Origin: Leptospira jelokensis
GTDB taxonomy: Bacteria; Spirochaetota; Leptospiria; Leptospirales; Leptospiraceae
NCBI RefSeq assembly: GCF_004769635.1
Contig: NZ_RQGH01000007.1
Coordinates: forward strand, 124,001 to 188,000
DNA length: 64,000 nucleotides
Reading direction: 5' to 3'
The first letter of the stretch is position 1; each line of letters starts with the position of its first letter. A model generated the notes under the pieces. That model was not told where the DNA came from. It was given only the letters and a program-made list of their open reading frames with translations, and ran no database searches. Positions 18,377 through 27,211 of this stretch are shown here, piece by piece. The position numbers were made by a program, and so were the translations under genes.

Positions 18377-19765
18377 TTAACCGCGAACTCGGATATTGAA
18401 ATCAGGGTAAGCTTCTGCTCCATGTTCCCCAAGATCCAATCCACTAAGTTCTTCTTCTTCACTCACTCGGATACCACCAGCTAGTTTCAATACAAACCAA
18501 AGTGCAAGAGAGACAACAAAAGTGAATCCACCGATTGCTAAAATTCCATAAAGTTGTGTTAAAAAGGATGGAACGTCTACCCCTGCTGGTGAACCTTCGT
18601 ATCCAAAAATCGCAACCGCAAGTGTTCCCCAGATACCACAAACTAAGTGGACTGATGTTGCACCAACTGGATCATCAATTTTCATTTTATCAAAGAATAA
18701 AACGGACAATACGACAAGAACCCCTGAAACGGCACCAATGATGGCAGCTGATGTTGGGCTAACAATTGCACAAGGTGCGGTAATACCAACAAGGCCAGCA
18801 AGAGTTCCGTTAAGAATCATACCAAGATCTGGTTTTTTTAAGATGATCCAAGCAGTCACAGTGGACGCAAGTGCACCTAATGCAGCAGAGATGTTTGTCG
18901 TTACAATCACGTGAGCCATTGTAATACCATCGCCCACACCCATAGTAGAACCAGGGTTAAATCCAAACCAACCGAGCCAGAGGATCAGAGTACCAAGAGC
19001 TGCCGAAGTCATGTTGTGACCGAGGATTGGTTTGATACGACCGTCTGGTAAAAATTTTCCTTTTCTTGCACCTAGAACAATAGCACCAGCAAGAGCGGCC
19101 CAACCACCTACTGAGTGTACTACGGTTGATCCAGCAAAGTCATGGAAACCAAGCTCTGCTAACCATCCACCACCCCATACCCAGTGACCAGTGAAAGGAT
19201 ACATGACAGCAACTAAAATGAATGAGAAAATCAAAAAGGAATGGAATTTAATCCTTTCTGCTACAGCTCCCGATACGATTGTCGCAGCCGTTGCCGCAAA
19301 CACCAATTGGAAGAAAAATTTTGCAAGGAGTGGAACACCTGTCCAATTCATGGAAGAATAAACTCCCTTATAATCATCTCCAAGTGCAGGTGAATTATCT
19401 AAACCTGTCAAAAAGAAGATACCATTTTGTGCGTAAAATGGAGTTCCATCACCAAACATTAATCCCCAACCGATTGCCCAGTAGGAAAATGTAGCAGCAG
19501 CAAAAACGATAAAGTTTTTTGCCAAGATGTTTACAGTATTTTTTGATTGAGCAAAACCCGATTCTACAAGTGCAAAACCAGCATTCATAAAAAATACCAA
19601 CATACCTGCAACTAACACCCATAAAGTGTCAAGTCCAACTGTTAGAGTTTGGATTGCTTTTGCTGTTTCTTCTGCTGGGTTCGCGACGGTTGCAGCTTCT
19701 TCTGCAAAAAGGAACATCGGAACAACCAGGAGAAGGAAGGCGATTGATTTGAAATAGTTTTTCAT
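18377..19765 (-). CDS. amtB: Ammonium transporter AmtB
   Basis: From ATG 19763-19765 (MKNYFKSIAFLLLVVPMFLF) the protein has 462 residues. A signal peptide-like start is followed by about 11 membrane segments. Typical elements are NAGFALVESGF near the first helix, FHDFAGSTVVHSVGGWAALAG with the first pore histidine, and SVHLVCGIWGTLAVAIFG with the second. AAGGA lies ten bases before the start, and a longer reading frame upstream is less likely. AmtB conducts ammonia inward and is closed by PII when nitrogen is plentiful. A GG-N10-GC sigma-54 site lies 40 bases upstream. Confidence 0.95.
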   Translation of the reverse strand: MKNYFKSIAFLLLVVPMFLFAEEAATVANPAEETAKAIQTLTVGLDTLWVLVAGMLVFFMNAGFALVESGFAQSKNTVNILAKNFIVFAAATFSYWAIGWGLMFGDGTPFYAQNGIFFLTGLDNSPALGDDYKGVYSSMNWTGVPLLAKFFFQLVFAATAATIVSGAVAERIKFHSFLIFSFILVAVMYPFTGHWVWGGGWLAELGFHDFAGSTVVHSVGGWAALAGAIVLGARKGKFLPDGRIKPILGHNMTSAALGTLILWLGWFGFNPGSTMGVGDGITMAHVIVTTNISAALGALASTVTAWIILKKPDLGMILNGTLAGLVGITAPCAIVSPTSAAIIGAVSGVLVVLSVLFFDKMKIDDPVGATSVHLVCGIWGTLAVAIFGYEGSPAGVDVPSFLTQLYGILAIGGFTFVVSLALWFVLKLAGGIRVSEEEELSGLDLGEHGAEAYPDFNIRVRG

Positions 19766-19804
19766 ATTGCCATGTATCCTTTCCATGTTATTTGCTGAAT
19801 AAGG

Positions 19805-19821
19805 ATGCAAGATTGGTACCT
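19805..19821 (-). promoter_or_regulatory. Sigma-54 promoter of amtB-glnB
   Basis: The minus strand reads AGGTACCAATCTTGCAT, with GG and GC ten bases apart, matching the -24/-12 pattern TGGCAC-N5-TTGCA at nine of eleven positions. The predicted transcript start is near 19795, about 30 bases before ATG. Sigma-54 control of ammonium transport is well established in bacteria, which supports the reading. Confidence 0.7.
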
Positions 19822-19896
19822 ACGCAAAAAATTCGAATGATTTTGGCTAAAAAAAATCTCCCTCTGCCTAAAAACCCCCCAAATTGCCTTACATAC

Positions 19897-19912
19897 CCGA
19901 AATCATTTTCGG
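19897..19912. promoter_or_regulatory. Palindrome upstream of amtB
   Basis: CCGAAA-TCAT-TTTCGG is a perfect dyad about 90 bases upstream of the sigma-54 site. The distance suits an enhancer-binding activator, but only this one copy is seen. It could also be a hairpin for the divergent photolyase gene. Confidence 0.35.
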
Positions 19913-20052
19913 TTACCGATCCGACCTAAAAGCATACCTTTAGTCATATTGATAGAAATTGGAACAAAAAGCGTACACTATAAGCACATCGCTTTTCTCG
20001 TTTCCCTTTTGAAAAAATCGAAGAAAGGGTTTGGATCTCCCCTCTAATAGTC

Positions 20053-21543
20053 GTGTCACCTTCCCGAATTCGTATTTGTAATGATAAGCAAGTTCAATTA
20101 GACAAAACCTATGTCCTGTATTGGATGCAAGCCTACCGGCGTTTCGATGCAAACCATGCCTTTCTCCACGCGGTGAAACTTGCAAAGGAACTAAAAAAAG
20201 AACTCATTGTATACGAAGGACTACGGATGGATTACCCTTGGAATTCCATACGTTTGCACCAATTCATATTGGAAGGGATGGTAGAGAACCAAACAAGGGC
20301 AGACGAACTTGGGATCCAATATTGGCCTTACTTAGAAACACCAAAAAATCCGGCAAAAGGACTTTTAAAGGAAATTTGTGAAGGAGCAGCCGCAGTCGTA
20401 ACAGATGACTTTCCTTGTTTTATCATCCCAGAACAAACAAAAAAACTAGCTGGCAAAATCCAATGCCAACTCCTTTCCATCGATGGAAATTCCTTACTGC
20501 CCTTTTCGGGGTTTGAAAAACCTGCAAGTGCGGCAAGAATCCTTCGTTTATGGATCCATAAAGAGTTACACAAAAATTTTCCAAAACCCAATACGATGAT
20601 TTGGAAAAAAGAGGACCTACTCGAATTAAAAGGGAAAAGAAAAATCCCAGAACGAATAGGCCTTCCTAAAAATGCATTTGATCTACTAGAAACGATCCCA
20701 TTCCAAAATGATGTTCCTCCTGTTAAAGGAGTAAAGGGTGGCCGGAAGGAAGCATTACGTTTGTTAAATGATTTTATCAAACAAAAATTAGACCTATACG
20801 CGACAAAACGATCAGAACCAAATCGACCTGAGTTGACCGCAACCAGTGGTTTATCACCTTACCTACATTTTGGTTGGATTGGTCTTGAAGAAATTGTTTA
20901 TGCAGTCCTACAACATGCTTCGAAAGGAAAATGGAACCCTGAAAGGATGAGCCACCAAAAGCCAGGCGATCGCGAAAATTTTTATTCTCCCTCTCATGCA
21001 GCAAATCATTTTTTAGATGAACTCATCACATGGAGAGATATTGGTTATTTGTTTTTTTGGAAAGACAAACCTCAAAAAATTGACTTAAATGATCTTCCAA
21101 ATTGGGTAAAAGAAAATTTCAAAAAACACCAAAAAGATCATAGAGAGTTTACCTACACACTTGAACAATTTGAATCGGCAAAAACACATGATGAACTTTG
21201 GAATTCTGCTCAAATTGAACTTGTGAAAACAGGAAAAATGCATAATTATATGCGGATGTTATGGGGCAAAAAGGTCATCGAATGGACTAAGTCTTATGAA
21301 GAAGCATTTTTGATATTAGAACATCTCAATAATAAATATGCCTATGATGGCAGAAATCCCAATTCCTATACAGGAATTTTATGGTGTTTTGGATTATTTG
21401 ATAGGCCATGGTTTCCCGAACGAAATGTATTTGGGAACGTACGTTTTATGTCGTCCGACTCTACAAAAAAGAAGTTTAAAATGAATTCGTATTTGGAGTA
21501 TATTGGTGAACTGAGTGGAAAATCCAACTCTCTCTTCCCATGA
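20053..21543 (+). CDS. phr: Class II deoxyribodipyrimidine photolyase
   Basis: The 496-residue protein has an N-terminal antenna/Rossmann part (YVLYWMQAYRRFDANHAF near 20) and a C-terminal FAD domain. The C-terminal block HNYMRMLWGKKVIEW, NNKYAYDGRNPNSYTGILWC and WFPERNVFGNVRFMS is typical of class II CPD photolyases, which use blue light to split cyclobutane dimers. The start is GTG 20053 with no clear ribosome binding site; the next in-frame ATG would remove the conserved YWMQ region. It shares ATGA with the ClpS-like gene. Confidence 0.9.
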   Translation: MSPSRIRICNDKQVQLDKTYVLYWMQAYRRFDANHAFLHAVKLAKELKKELIVYEGLRMDYPWNSIRLHQFILEGMVENQTRADELGIQYWPYLETPKNPAKGLLKEICEGAAAVVTDDFPCFIIPEQTKKLAGKIQCQLLSIDGNSLLPFSGFEKPASAARILRLWIHKELHKNFPKPNTMIWKKEDLLELKGKRKIPERIGLPKNAFDLLETIPFQNDVPPVKGVKGGRKEALRLLNDFIKQKLDLYATKRSEPNRPELTATSGLSPYLHFGWIGLEEIVYAVLQHASKGKWNPERMSHQKPGDRENFYSPSHAANHFLDELITWRDIGYLFFWKDKPQKIDLNDLPNWVKENFKKHQKDHREFTYTLEQFESAKTHDELWNSAQIELVKTGKMHNYMRMLWGKKVIEWTKSYEEAFLILEHLNNKYAYDGRNPNSYTGILWCFGLFDRPWFPERNVFGNVRFMSSDSTKKKFKMNSYLEYIGELSGKSNSLFP

Positions 21544-21824
21544 CCTACAAAACAAAACCTCTATATGAAGAAGATACAAAATTAAAAGTAGATTCAATTT
21601 ATTCTTATTTTGTCATTCTCTTCAATGATTCCATTCATGAGTTTTCTTATGTAGAGGATTGCCTTATGAAATTGTGTTTCAAAACGAAACGAGAAGCAAA
21701 AAAAATTGCGATGGAAGCCCACGCCAATGGAAAAGCAATTTGTTTCCAAGGTAGCATGGAAGAATGTGAAACGGTGGCCGAGCATATGACCGAAGCCAAT
21801 TTAACAGTGAGTTTTGGCATATGA
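21540..21824 (+). CDS. ClpS-like adaptor protein
   Basis: The 94-residue protein aligns by eye with ClpS from residue 21: SYFVILFNDSIHEFSYVEDC matches the strand-ND-helix start, and EAKKIAMEAHANGKAICFQG matches the H-x2-GKAIC core. ClpS hands N-degron proteins to ClpA/ClpC. Of the binding residues in E. coli, N34-D35 and H66 have equivalents (N29-D30, H61), but D36 is S31 and the gatekeeper methionine region is changed. Substrate choice may differ, or this is a paralogue. It is overlapped by ATGA at both ends with the photolyase and AlkD-like genes. Confidence 0.72.
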   Translation: MTYKTKPLYEEDTKLKVDSIYSYFVILFNDSIHEFSYVEDCLMKLCFKTKREAKKIAMEAHANGKAICFQGSMEECETVAEHMTEANLTVSFGI

Positions 21825-22546
21825 GTGATTGGAAACAAACGTTTTTAAAGGAATTAGAAAAAGTTAAAAATCCAAAAAAAGCGGCCTTTTTCCCTCGATT
21901 TTTCAAAACAGGTCCAGGTGAATACGGAGAAGGAGATAAGTTTTTAGGAATCACAGTCCCGAACCAACGAAAAATCGCAAAACTTTACGCAAACAAACTT
22001 TCTTTAGATGATCTTGAAGTCCTTATCAAATCACCTATCCATGAAGTTAGGCTTACATGCCTTTTCATATTGGTTTTTCAATACAAAAACAAAGGGATAT
22101 CAGAAATAGAAAAAGGAAAGATTGTTTCCTTTTACTTCAAAAACACAAAATATATCAATAACTGGGATTTGGCGGATGCCAGTGCGGATAAAATTTTAGG
22201 AGATTATTATTTCCTAAAGGATAAAACAAAATTACTCAATCTAAAAGACTCAAAAAATCTTTGGGAAAATCGAATCGCCATTCTAAGTTCATTTGATTGG
22301 ATTCGAAAAGGCCAGTATGCAGAAACCATTTACCTATGCGAAAATTTTTTAAGTCATCCCCATGATTTGATCCATAAAGCCACTGGTTGGATGCTCCGAG
22401 AAATTGGGAACCGAGACAAAAAAGTTTTGATCCAATTTTTGGAACACAACGTAACAAAAATGCCCCGCACTATGTTACGTTATGCGATCGAAAAACTAAA
22501 CACTGAAGAAAGGAAAAAGTGGTTATCTTATAAAAAAGAAACTTAA
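21821..22546 (+). CDS. AlkD-like DNA alkylation repair protein
   Basis: The 241-residue all-helical HEAT-like protein matches the AlkD family of DNA glycosylases that remove N3- and N7-alkylpurines without flipping the base. Recognisable parts are FFKTGPGEYGEGDKFLGITV and NQRKIAK near 27-55, INNWDLADASADKI near 107 and SFDWIRKGQY near 160. ATGA overlaps the ClpS-like gene. Its stop overlaps the convergent cyclase gene by four bases. With the photolyase it suggests a DNA-damage operon. Confidence 0.87.
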   Translation: MSDWKQTFLKELEKVKNPKKAAFFPRFFKTGPGEYGEGDKFLGITVPNQRKIAKLYANKLSLDDLEVLIKSPIHEVRLTCLFILVFQYKNKGISEIEKGKIVSFYFKNTKYINNWDLADASADKILGDYYFLKDKTKLLNLKDSKNLWENRIAILSSFDWIRKGQYAETIYLCENFLSHPHDLIHKATGWMLREIGNRDKKVLIQFLEHNVTKMPRTMLRYAIEKLNTEERKKWLSYKKET

Positions 22547-24597
22547 GTCCGTGGGTGTACTTTGGTGACAAAGTACACTTTGACCGGTTCTGATTTCCCT
22601 TTTAAAGTTAATTCTTTGGTATCTTCATATTCAATGTATGTTTCACCACCTGCTGCGAGAAATGCAGCTTCGGATACAGCCACCTTACCGGGGATACCAT
22701 GGCTTTCAAGCCTCGCCGCAGTATTCACAGCATCCCCAATCACTGTATAATCCATACGTTTGACAGACCCAATGTTTCCAACGATGGCTTCACCGTAATT
22801 GACTCCAATCCGCAAACGAAAAGTACCTGGCTCGAGTCCGAGTTCCTGATTGATTTCCACCATCCGTTTCTGCATATCAACGGCACAAGCAATTGCATGG
22901 TATGCATCCAATTCCGTTTGTTTGGGAGCTCCCCAAAATGCCATAATGGCATCTCCGATAAACTTATCCAAGGTGGCAGAATAATGAAAAATCAAATCCG
23001 AGAGTGATTCAAATATTGTATTTAAGTGATCCAAAACAACACCAGGAGGATTTTTTTCAGCAAAAGTTGTAAACCCAACGATATCTGAGAATAAAGTTGC
23101 TATATCTTTTTCTTCCCCACCTAACTTAATTTTATCGGTAACAATTGTTTCCATCACCGCAGGTGAAAAATAACGAGACAATCGATCCTTCTCTTCTTTT
23201 TGTTTTTCAACCAGTAAACGAGAATCAATCATATTTTTAACAATTGATAAGGCCACAGAAACTGTAAAGGCTGCAAACGCATAATCCTTTACAAACGTAT
23301 GGCTTGGATACCATTCCCATTGCATCTCTACAAACACATCATTTAACATTAACATAATGAAGGCAAAAAATCCAAATGACACAGTGCCCATAGATGGAAC
23401 CTTGCGACCTAAGAATATGATGTAAAAGAGGGAAGCACCTAATAAAATTGTGACAAAACTCCAATAAAAGAAAAACTTCGATAAAAAGAATAAATTTGGA
23501 GCAAAGATTACAATGAGAGCAGACACCAATCCTGCGGCATCAATGTATCGGTTGGTGAGTTTGATCCAACCGTTTCGCACATGAGCAAATCTTACAATGA
23601 AATTAAACAAAAAGTGAACGAGGGCAATCCAAGTTACGTATTCGATTTTTTTAATCAAAAAACCATCATTAAGAATTGAATAGATGATTTGACTCTGAAA
23701 CAAAGTATTCAAAGCCATAAAAATAGAACCTAATGCAAAATAGATGGTCGCATGCTCTTCATTTCGAAACAAAAATTGCCAATAGAGATAAAAACTTCCG
23801 AGTAAAAGGGTTAATACGATTACAAAAATTTTCTTAAAGTCATTCCAATACTCAGCTCTTTCTGAATATTTATTCGATGAAACATAAAATTTATCGTGAG
23901 ATAGTCCCGGACTCAAAGGATATTTTGCATACACTCGAACTGCGAGCACATTAGGTTCGTCAACTTTCAGTAGGTGGTATGGGATTCTATAAAAACGTAT
24001 TTTATCACTATATAAAGATTTGTCGTCTAACTGAACATCGGTGTCAGTATCTAAGTGTAAACCAGTTCCGCCTATGAATTTACCATTCCAATAAACCGCA
24101 TCAGCTTGGCTTATTTGGCCCAAGCGAACGGTTAAATTTTTAGATTTAAATTTATTTTGAATGTCTTCTTTTGTTACAATGATTTCTGTTCGGTACCATC
24201 CATACCCTTTGTATTTCTCCATATACTTTGAAAAATCAGGGTAATACAACTCTCCGTCTCCATCGGTGACTTTATCCCAACCCGTTTGGATTTGGAATCC
24301 GGAAATCCATCCTGTTCTTACTGATTCTTCCAACGTTGGTTGTGCATAAGAAAAAATATGTGCTTTGATTTCACCAGAGTCTTCATCCAAAAACACATCA
24401 TCTTCTGCCGTTTCAGTGATTCTTGGAGAGTCACCTGGTTTAAAACTCCATTTGTGAATGTCTTTTCCAAAAGAGGATTCCGACCTCAAATCCAAAATTT
24501 GATTGGTCAAAAGTACCTGTGCTGAAAGGGAATTTAGGGAGAAGAAGGAAAGGCAAGAAATTACACTGAGTGAAAAGAATCTTTTCGAAAAAACCAT
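22543..24597 (-). CDS. Membrane class III adenylate cyclase with 7TM sensor domain
   Basis: From ATG 24595-24597 it has 684 residues: signal peptide (FFSLSVISCLSFFSLNSLSA), an extracytoplasmic beta-sandwich ligand domain (about 30-240), seven predicted membrane helices (about 255-470, 7TMR-DISM type) and a class III cyclase domain (about 495-680). Metal-binding D lies near 505 in LFSDIVGF. Substrate residues are K in LDKFIGD near 544 and T in DYTVIGD near 616, the Lys-Thr pair of class IIIb adenylate cyclases; the NTAARLE segment is intact. It likely makes cAMP in response to an outside ligand. AGGA lies eight bases before the ATG. The start codon overlaps that of the divergent methyltransferase gene. 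Confidence 0.9.
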   Translation of the reverse strand: MVFSKRFFSLSVISCLSFFSLNSLSAQVLLTNQILDLRSESSFGKDIHKWSFKPGDSPRITETAEDDVFLDEDSGEIKAHIFSYAQPTLEESVRTGWISGFQIQTGWDKVTDGDGELYYPDFSKYMEKYKGYGWYRTEIIVTKEDIQNKFKSKNLTVRLGQISQADAVYWNGKFIGGTGLHLDTDTDVQLDDKSLYSDKIRFYRIPYHLLKVDEPNVLAVRVYAKYPLSPGLSHDKFYVSSNKYSERAEYWNDFKKIFVIVLTLLLGSFYLYWQFLFRNEEHATIYFALGSIFMALNTLFQSQIIYSILNDGFLIKKIEYVTWIALVHFLFNFIVRFAHVRNGWIKLTNRYIDAAGLVSALIVIFAPNLFFLSKFFFYWSFVTILLGASLFYIIFLGRKVPSMGTVSFGFFAFIMLMLNDVFVEMQWEWYPSHTFVKDYAFAAFTVSVALSIVKNMIDSRLLVEKQKEEKDRLSRYFSPAVMETIVTDKIKLGGEEKDIATLFSDIVGFTTFAEKNPPGVVLDHLNTIFESLSDLIFHYSATLDKFIGDAIMAFWGAPKQTELDAYHAIACAVDMQKRMVEINQELGLEPGTFRLRIGVNYGEAIVGNIGSVKRMDYTVIGDAVNTAARLESHGIPGKVAVSEAAFLAAGGETYIEYEDTKELTLKGKSEPVKVYFVTKVHPRT

Positions 24598-25972
24598 GTC
24601 AGAAATCCTATTCAAAAGTAGTGGAACTGGCAAGAAGAAAACATTGGACAAAGTGAAAGTCGAAGGACTGAATCCTGATTTTTCAGGAATCGTAACTGCA
24701 CCTAACGGAAAAAAGGTGGATATTTTTTATGTCCACCCTGGAGACGAATTAGTCGTCGAGTATGTAAAACGAAGACCGAGGCAGAGGTCATTAAAAATCC
24801 ACGAAATCATCCGAAACCACTCTTGGGATTTAGTCCAATGCCAAGTTTTTGGTGAATGTGGCGGTTGCACTGGTCAACACATCCCCTATCCGTCCCAAAT
24901 CAATTTAAAATTTGATCCCATCATCACATCCTTCCAGAGGGATTTAGGAATAACGATAAAACCAGTCCTCGAATCCCAAATCTACGCCTATCGCTCTCGG
25001 ATGGATTTTTCCGTTTTCCCAGGCACAGAAGGTCCGGTCATCGGGCAAAGGCAAAGAGGGAATTTCCGAAAGGTTGTGCCCATCCAAACTTGTTCCATCC
25101 AATCGGAATGGGCAAATCTTGCATTGAAACGCGTACGGTCTGTACTTGAGGGAATGCCTAATGTGATTTGGGACCGAAAATCGGAACAAGGTGGACTCAA
25201 GTACCTGACGATCCGAAAGGCTCAAAACACGGAAGACGGAATGTTGGTTTTTACGTTCACGGAAGGTTTTGAAAGCCACCCCTTACTGGATGAATTCCGA
25301 AAGGTATGTTTGGCAGATCTCCACCAAGGTTCCATTATTTTTTGTTACAACCGACCAAAATCAGAAGTTTCTGCCGTGGGTCGCCCTGAACTCTTACGAG
25401 GAAAACTTACATTCACTGAAAAAGTTTTAGGACAAAGTTTTGAAGTTCCCTTTGATTCTTTTTTCCAACCAAACCCCAATGGATTTTTACCCATCCTGCA
25501 TTTTATCCAAGAAAGACTTCCGGAAGAAAGAGAAGTGCTGATGGATTTATTCTGTGGGAATGGATTTTTCTCTTTGTTATACGGCGAATACTTCCAACAT
25601 GTAGATGGATATGAATTAACAGAGTCTTCTATTGCGATCGCTTCTACTTTATTTGCCGAGACACACCCATCGAAAACGCACTCCTTTCAAGTATCGAATT
25701 TATTTTTATCCACTGAAAATTTACATTCTAAAGAAAATGCCACACTCATCCTTGATCCGCCTCGGGCTGGCGCAGGGAAATTGGTGAACCATTGGATCCG
25801 AGAAAAAGGCCCACGAGATGTTTTCTATGTCTCATGTAACCCTTATTCCCAAATAGAAGATGTCCGCCTTTTCATTGGGGCATATGAATGTGTTGGAGGA
25901 ATCATCATCGATCCATACCCTCACACCCCTCATACGGAAACCGTGCTCCACTTTCGACGAAAAGGATCATAA
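24596..25972 (+). CDS. TrmA/RumA-type RNA uracil-5-methyltransferase
   Basis: From ATG 24596 it has 458 residues. It has a TRAM-like N-terminal domain, a four-cysteine Fe-S region containing FGECGGCTGQH near residue 90, and a C-terminal methyltransferase. FFQPNPNGF and LMDLFCGNGFFSLLYG bind SAM. LDPPRAGAG and YVSCNPYSQIEDV carry the second active-site block, with the catalytic cysteine in SCNP. The family makes 5-methyluridine in tRNA or 23S rRNA; the cysteine cluster favours RumA/RlmD-like enzymes. No convincing ribosome binding site is seen, and a TTG near 24642 is an alternative start. Confidence 0.88.
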   Translation: MSEILFKSSGTGKKKTLDKVKVEGLNPDFSGIVTAPNGKKVDIFYVHPGDELVVEYVKRRPRQRSLKIHEIIRNHSWDLVQCQVFGECGGCTGQHIPYPSQINLKFDPIITSFQRDLGITIKPVLESQIYAYRSRMDFSVFPGTEGPVIGQRQRGNFRKVVPIQTCSIQSEWANLALKRVRSVLEGMPNVIWDRKSEQGGLKYLTIRKAQNTEDGMLVFTFTEGFESHPLLDEFRKVCLADLHQGSIIFCYNRPKSEVSAVGRPELLRGKLTFTEKVLGQSFEVPFDSFFQPNPNGFLPILHFIQERLPEEREVLMDLFCGNGFFSLLYGEYFQHVDGYELTESSIAIASTLFAETHPSKTHSFQVSNLFLSTENLHSKENATLILDPPRAGAGKLVNHWIREKGPRDVFYVSCNPYSQIEDVRLFIGAYECVGGIIIDPYPHTPHTETVLHFRRKGS

Positions 25973-26021
25973 TTCCCTTCACCGTTTTTGCCAATCGGCC
26001 GAAATTCAAAAGGAGGGAACT

Positions 26022-27149
26022 ATGAAAAAACGGACATCAATTCTATTTTTCTATCTGGCCATTTTTTGGCAAATTGGTTGTGCGAGTGTGATGGTGACCA
26101 ATTGGATTCCGGAGGATACCAATTTTAAAGAAAGGCCTGTTCGCGTATTACTTGGTTATGCGAGTGATGAAGAAATTTTCAAAACCTCAGGTGAACTTGT
26201 TGTCAAAGATGCAAACGACCTAACGATCAAAAGAGCTTATGATTTTTTATCATTAAACCCAACTGCGATAAAAGCACCTATCTCCATTCAAAGTAACTCG
26301 GAATGGATCGAGTATAAAGGTACCAGCTACCGAGGGACGGTCCTTCTCAAACCAATCGATGGCAAAGTTTATATCATCAATTTGGTTCCAATCGAATTAT
26401 ACCTACTTTCAGTTGTTCCTTCTGAAGTCAGTGCCTCATGGCCGAAAGAAGCTTTAAAAGCACAAGCTGTATGTGCGAGAACGTATGTTGTAAAAGAAAT
26501 GTTAAATCGCAAAAAACAAGAGTTTGATGTAGATACATCAACAAACACACAAGTTTACAAAGGTAAAAACAAAGAACATAAAAATACAACGGAAGCAGTG
26601 TTTGAAACAGAAGGATTGATTCTCATTCATAAAGGACAACCCATTCAAAGTTTTTTCCATTCCAATGCAGGTGGATACACAGAGGATCCTGCCAATGTAT
26701 GGGGGAATCCAGTGGAATACTTAAAACCTGTTGCATCTGAGTATGATAAAGACGGAGACCAATATTCCTGGGAAGAAAAATGGAAAACCGATTATGTAAA
26801 CCAAAGATTAAGTGATTTGGGAATCGGTGAAGTGCAGGACATCATCGTAGCGAATCGTTTTCCTACATCCCGAGTCAATGAATTAGAAATCATTGGAACC
26901 TCAGGATCAAAAAAAATCAAAGCAACAGAATTTCGTAAAAAGATTGGTGCAACAAAATTAAAATCAACACGGTTTGGCATCCGAAAAGAAGACTCAGGCG
27001 AATTCTATGTGAAAGGACTTGGTTCAGGTCATGGGGTTGGTATGTCTCAATGGGGAAGTTTTGCGATGGCTAAAAACCAATTTAATCACAAAGAAATTTT
27101 ACAACATTATTTCAAAGGGATCGAATTCGCAAGGATTGTCTCAAAATAA
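26022..27149 (+). CDS. SpoIID/LytB-domain lipoprotein
   Basis: The start is ATG 26022 with AGGAGGG six bases upstream; a longer frame from 25860 is rejected. The 375-residue protein has a lipoprotein signal ending IFWQIGC (C20). A SpoIID domain follows: LYLLSVVPSEVSASWPKEAL near 132, AVCARTYV, FHSNAGGYTED near 218 and GSGHGVGMSQWGS near 335. SpoIID proteins are lytic transglycosylases that cut denuded peptidoglycan, or amidase enhancers. It is probably anchored to a membrane and remodels cell wall in this non-spore-former. Confidence 0.88.
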   Translation: MKKRTSILFFYLAIFWQIGCASVMVTNWIPEDTNFKERPVRVLLGYASDEEIFKTSGELVVKDANDLTIKRAYDFLSLNPTAIKAPISIQSNSEWIEYKGTSYRGTVLLKPIDGKVYIINLVPIELYLLSVVPSEVSASWPKEALKAQAVCARTYVVKEMLNRKKQEFDVDTSTNTQVYKGKNKEHKNTTEAVFETEGLILIHKGQPIQSFFHSNAGGYTEDPANVWGNPVEYLKPVASEYDKDGDQYSWEEKWKTDYVNQRLSDLGIGEVQDIIVANRFPTSRVNELEIIGTSGSKKIKATEFRKKIGATKLKSTRFGIRKEDSGEFYVKGLGSGHGVGMSQWGSFAMAKNQFNHKEILQHYFKGIEFARIVSK

Positions 27150-27211
27150 ACGCTAGATTTTAGTTTCCCTCGCCAGATAGTTTTAGAATCTGTCCTTAGG
27201 TTTTAAAACAT

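Noticed and set aside
24503..24595. N-terminal extension of the RNA methyltransferase from TTG 24503
   Set aside because: It would overlap the divergent cyclase signal peptide and adds no family sequence; ATG 24596 fits better.
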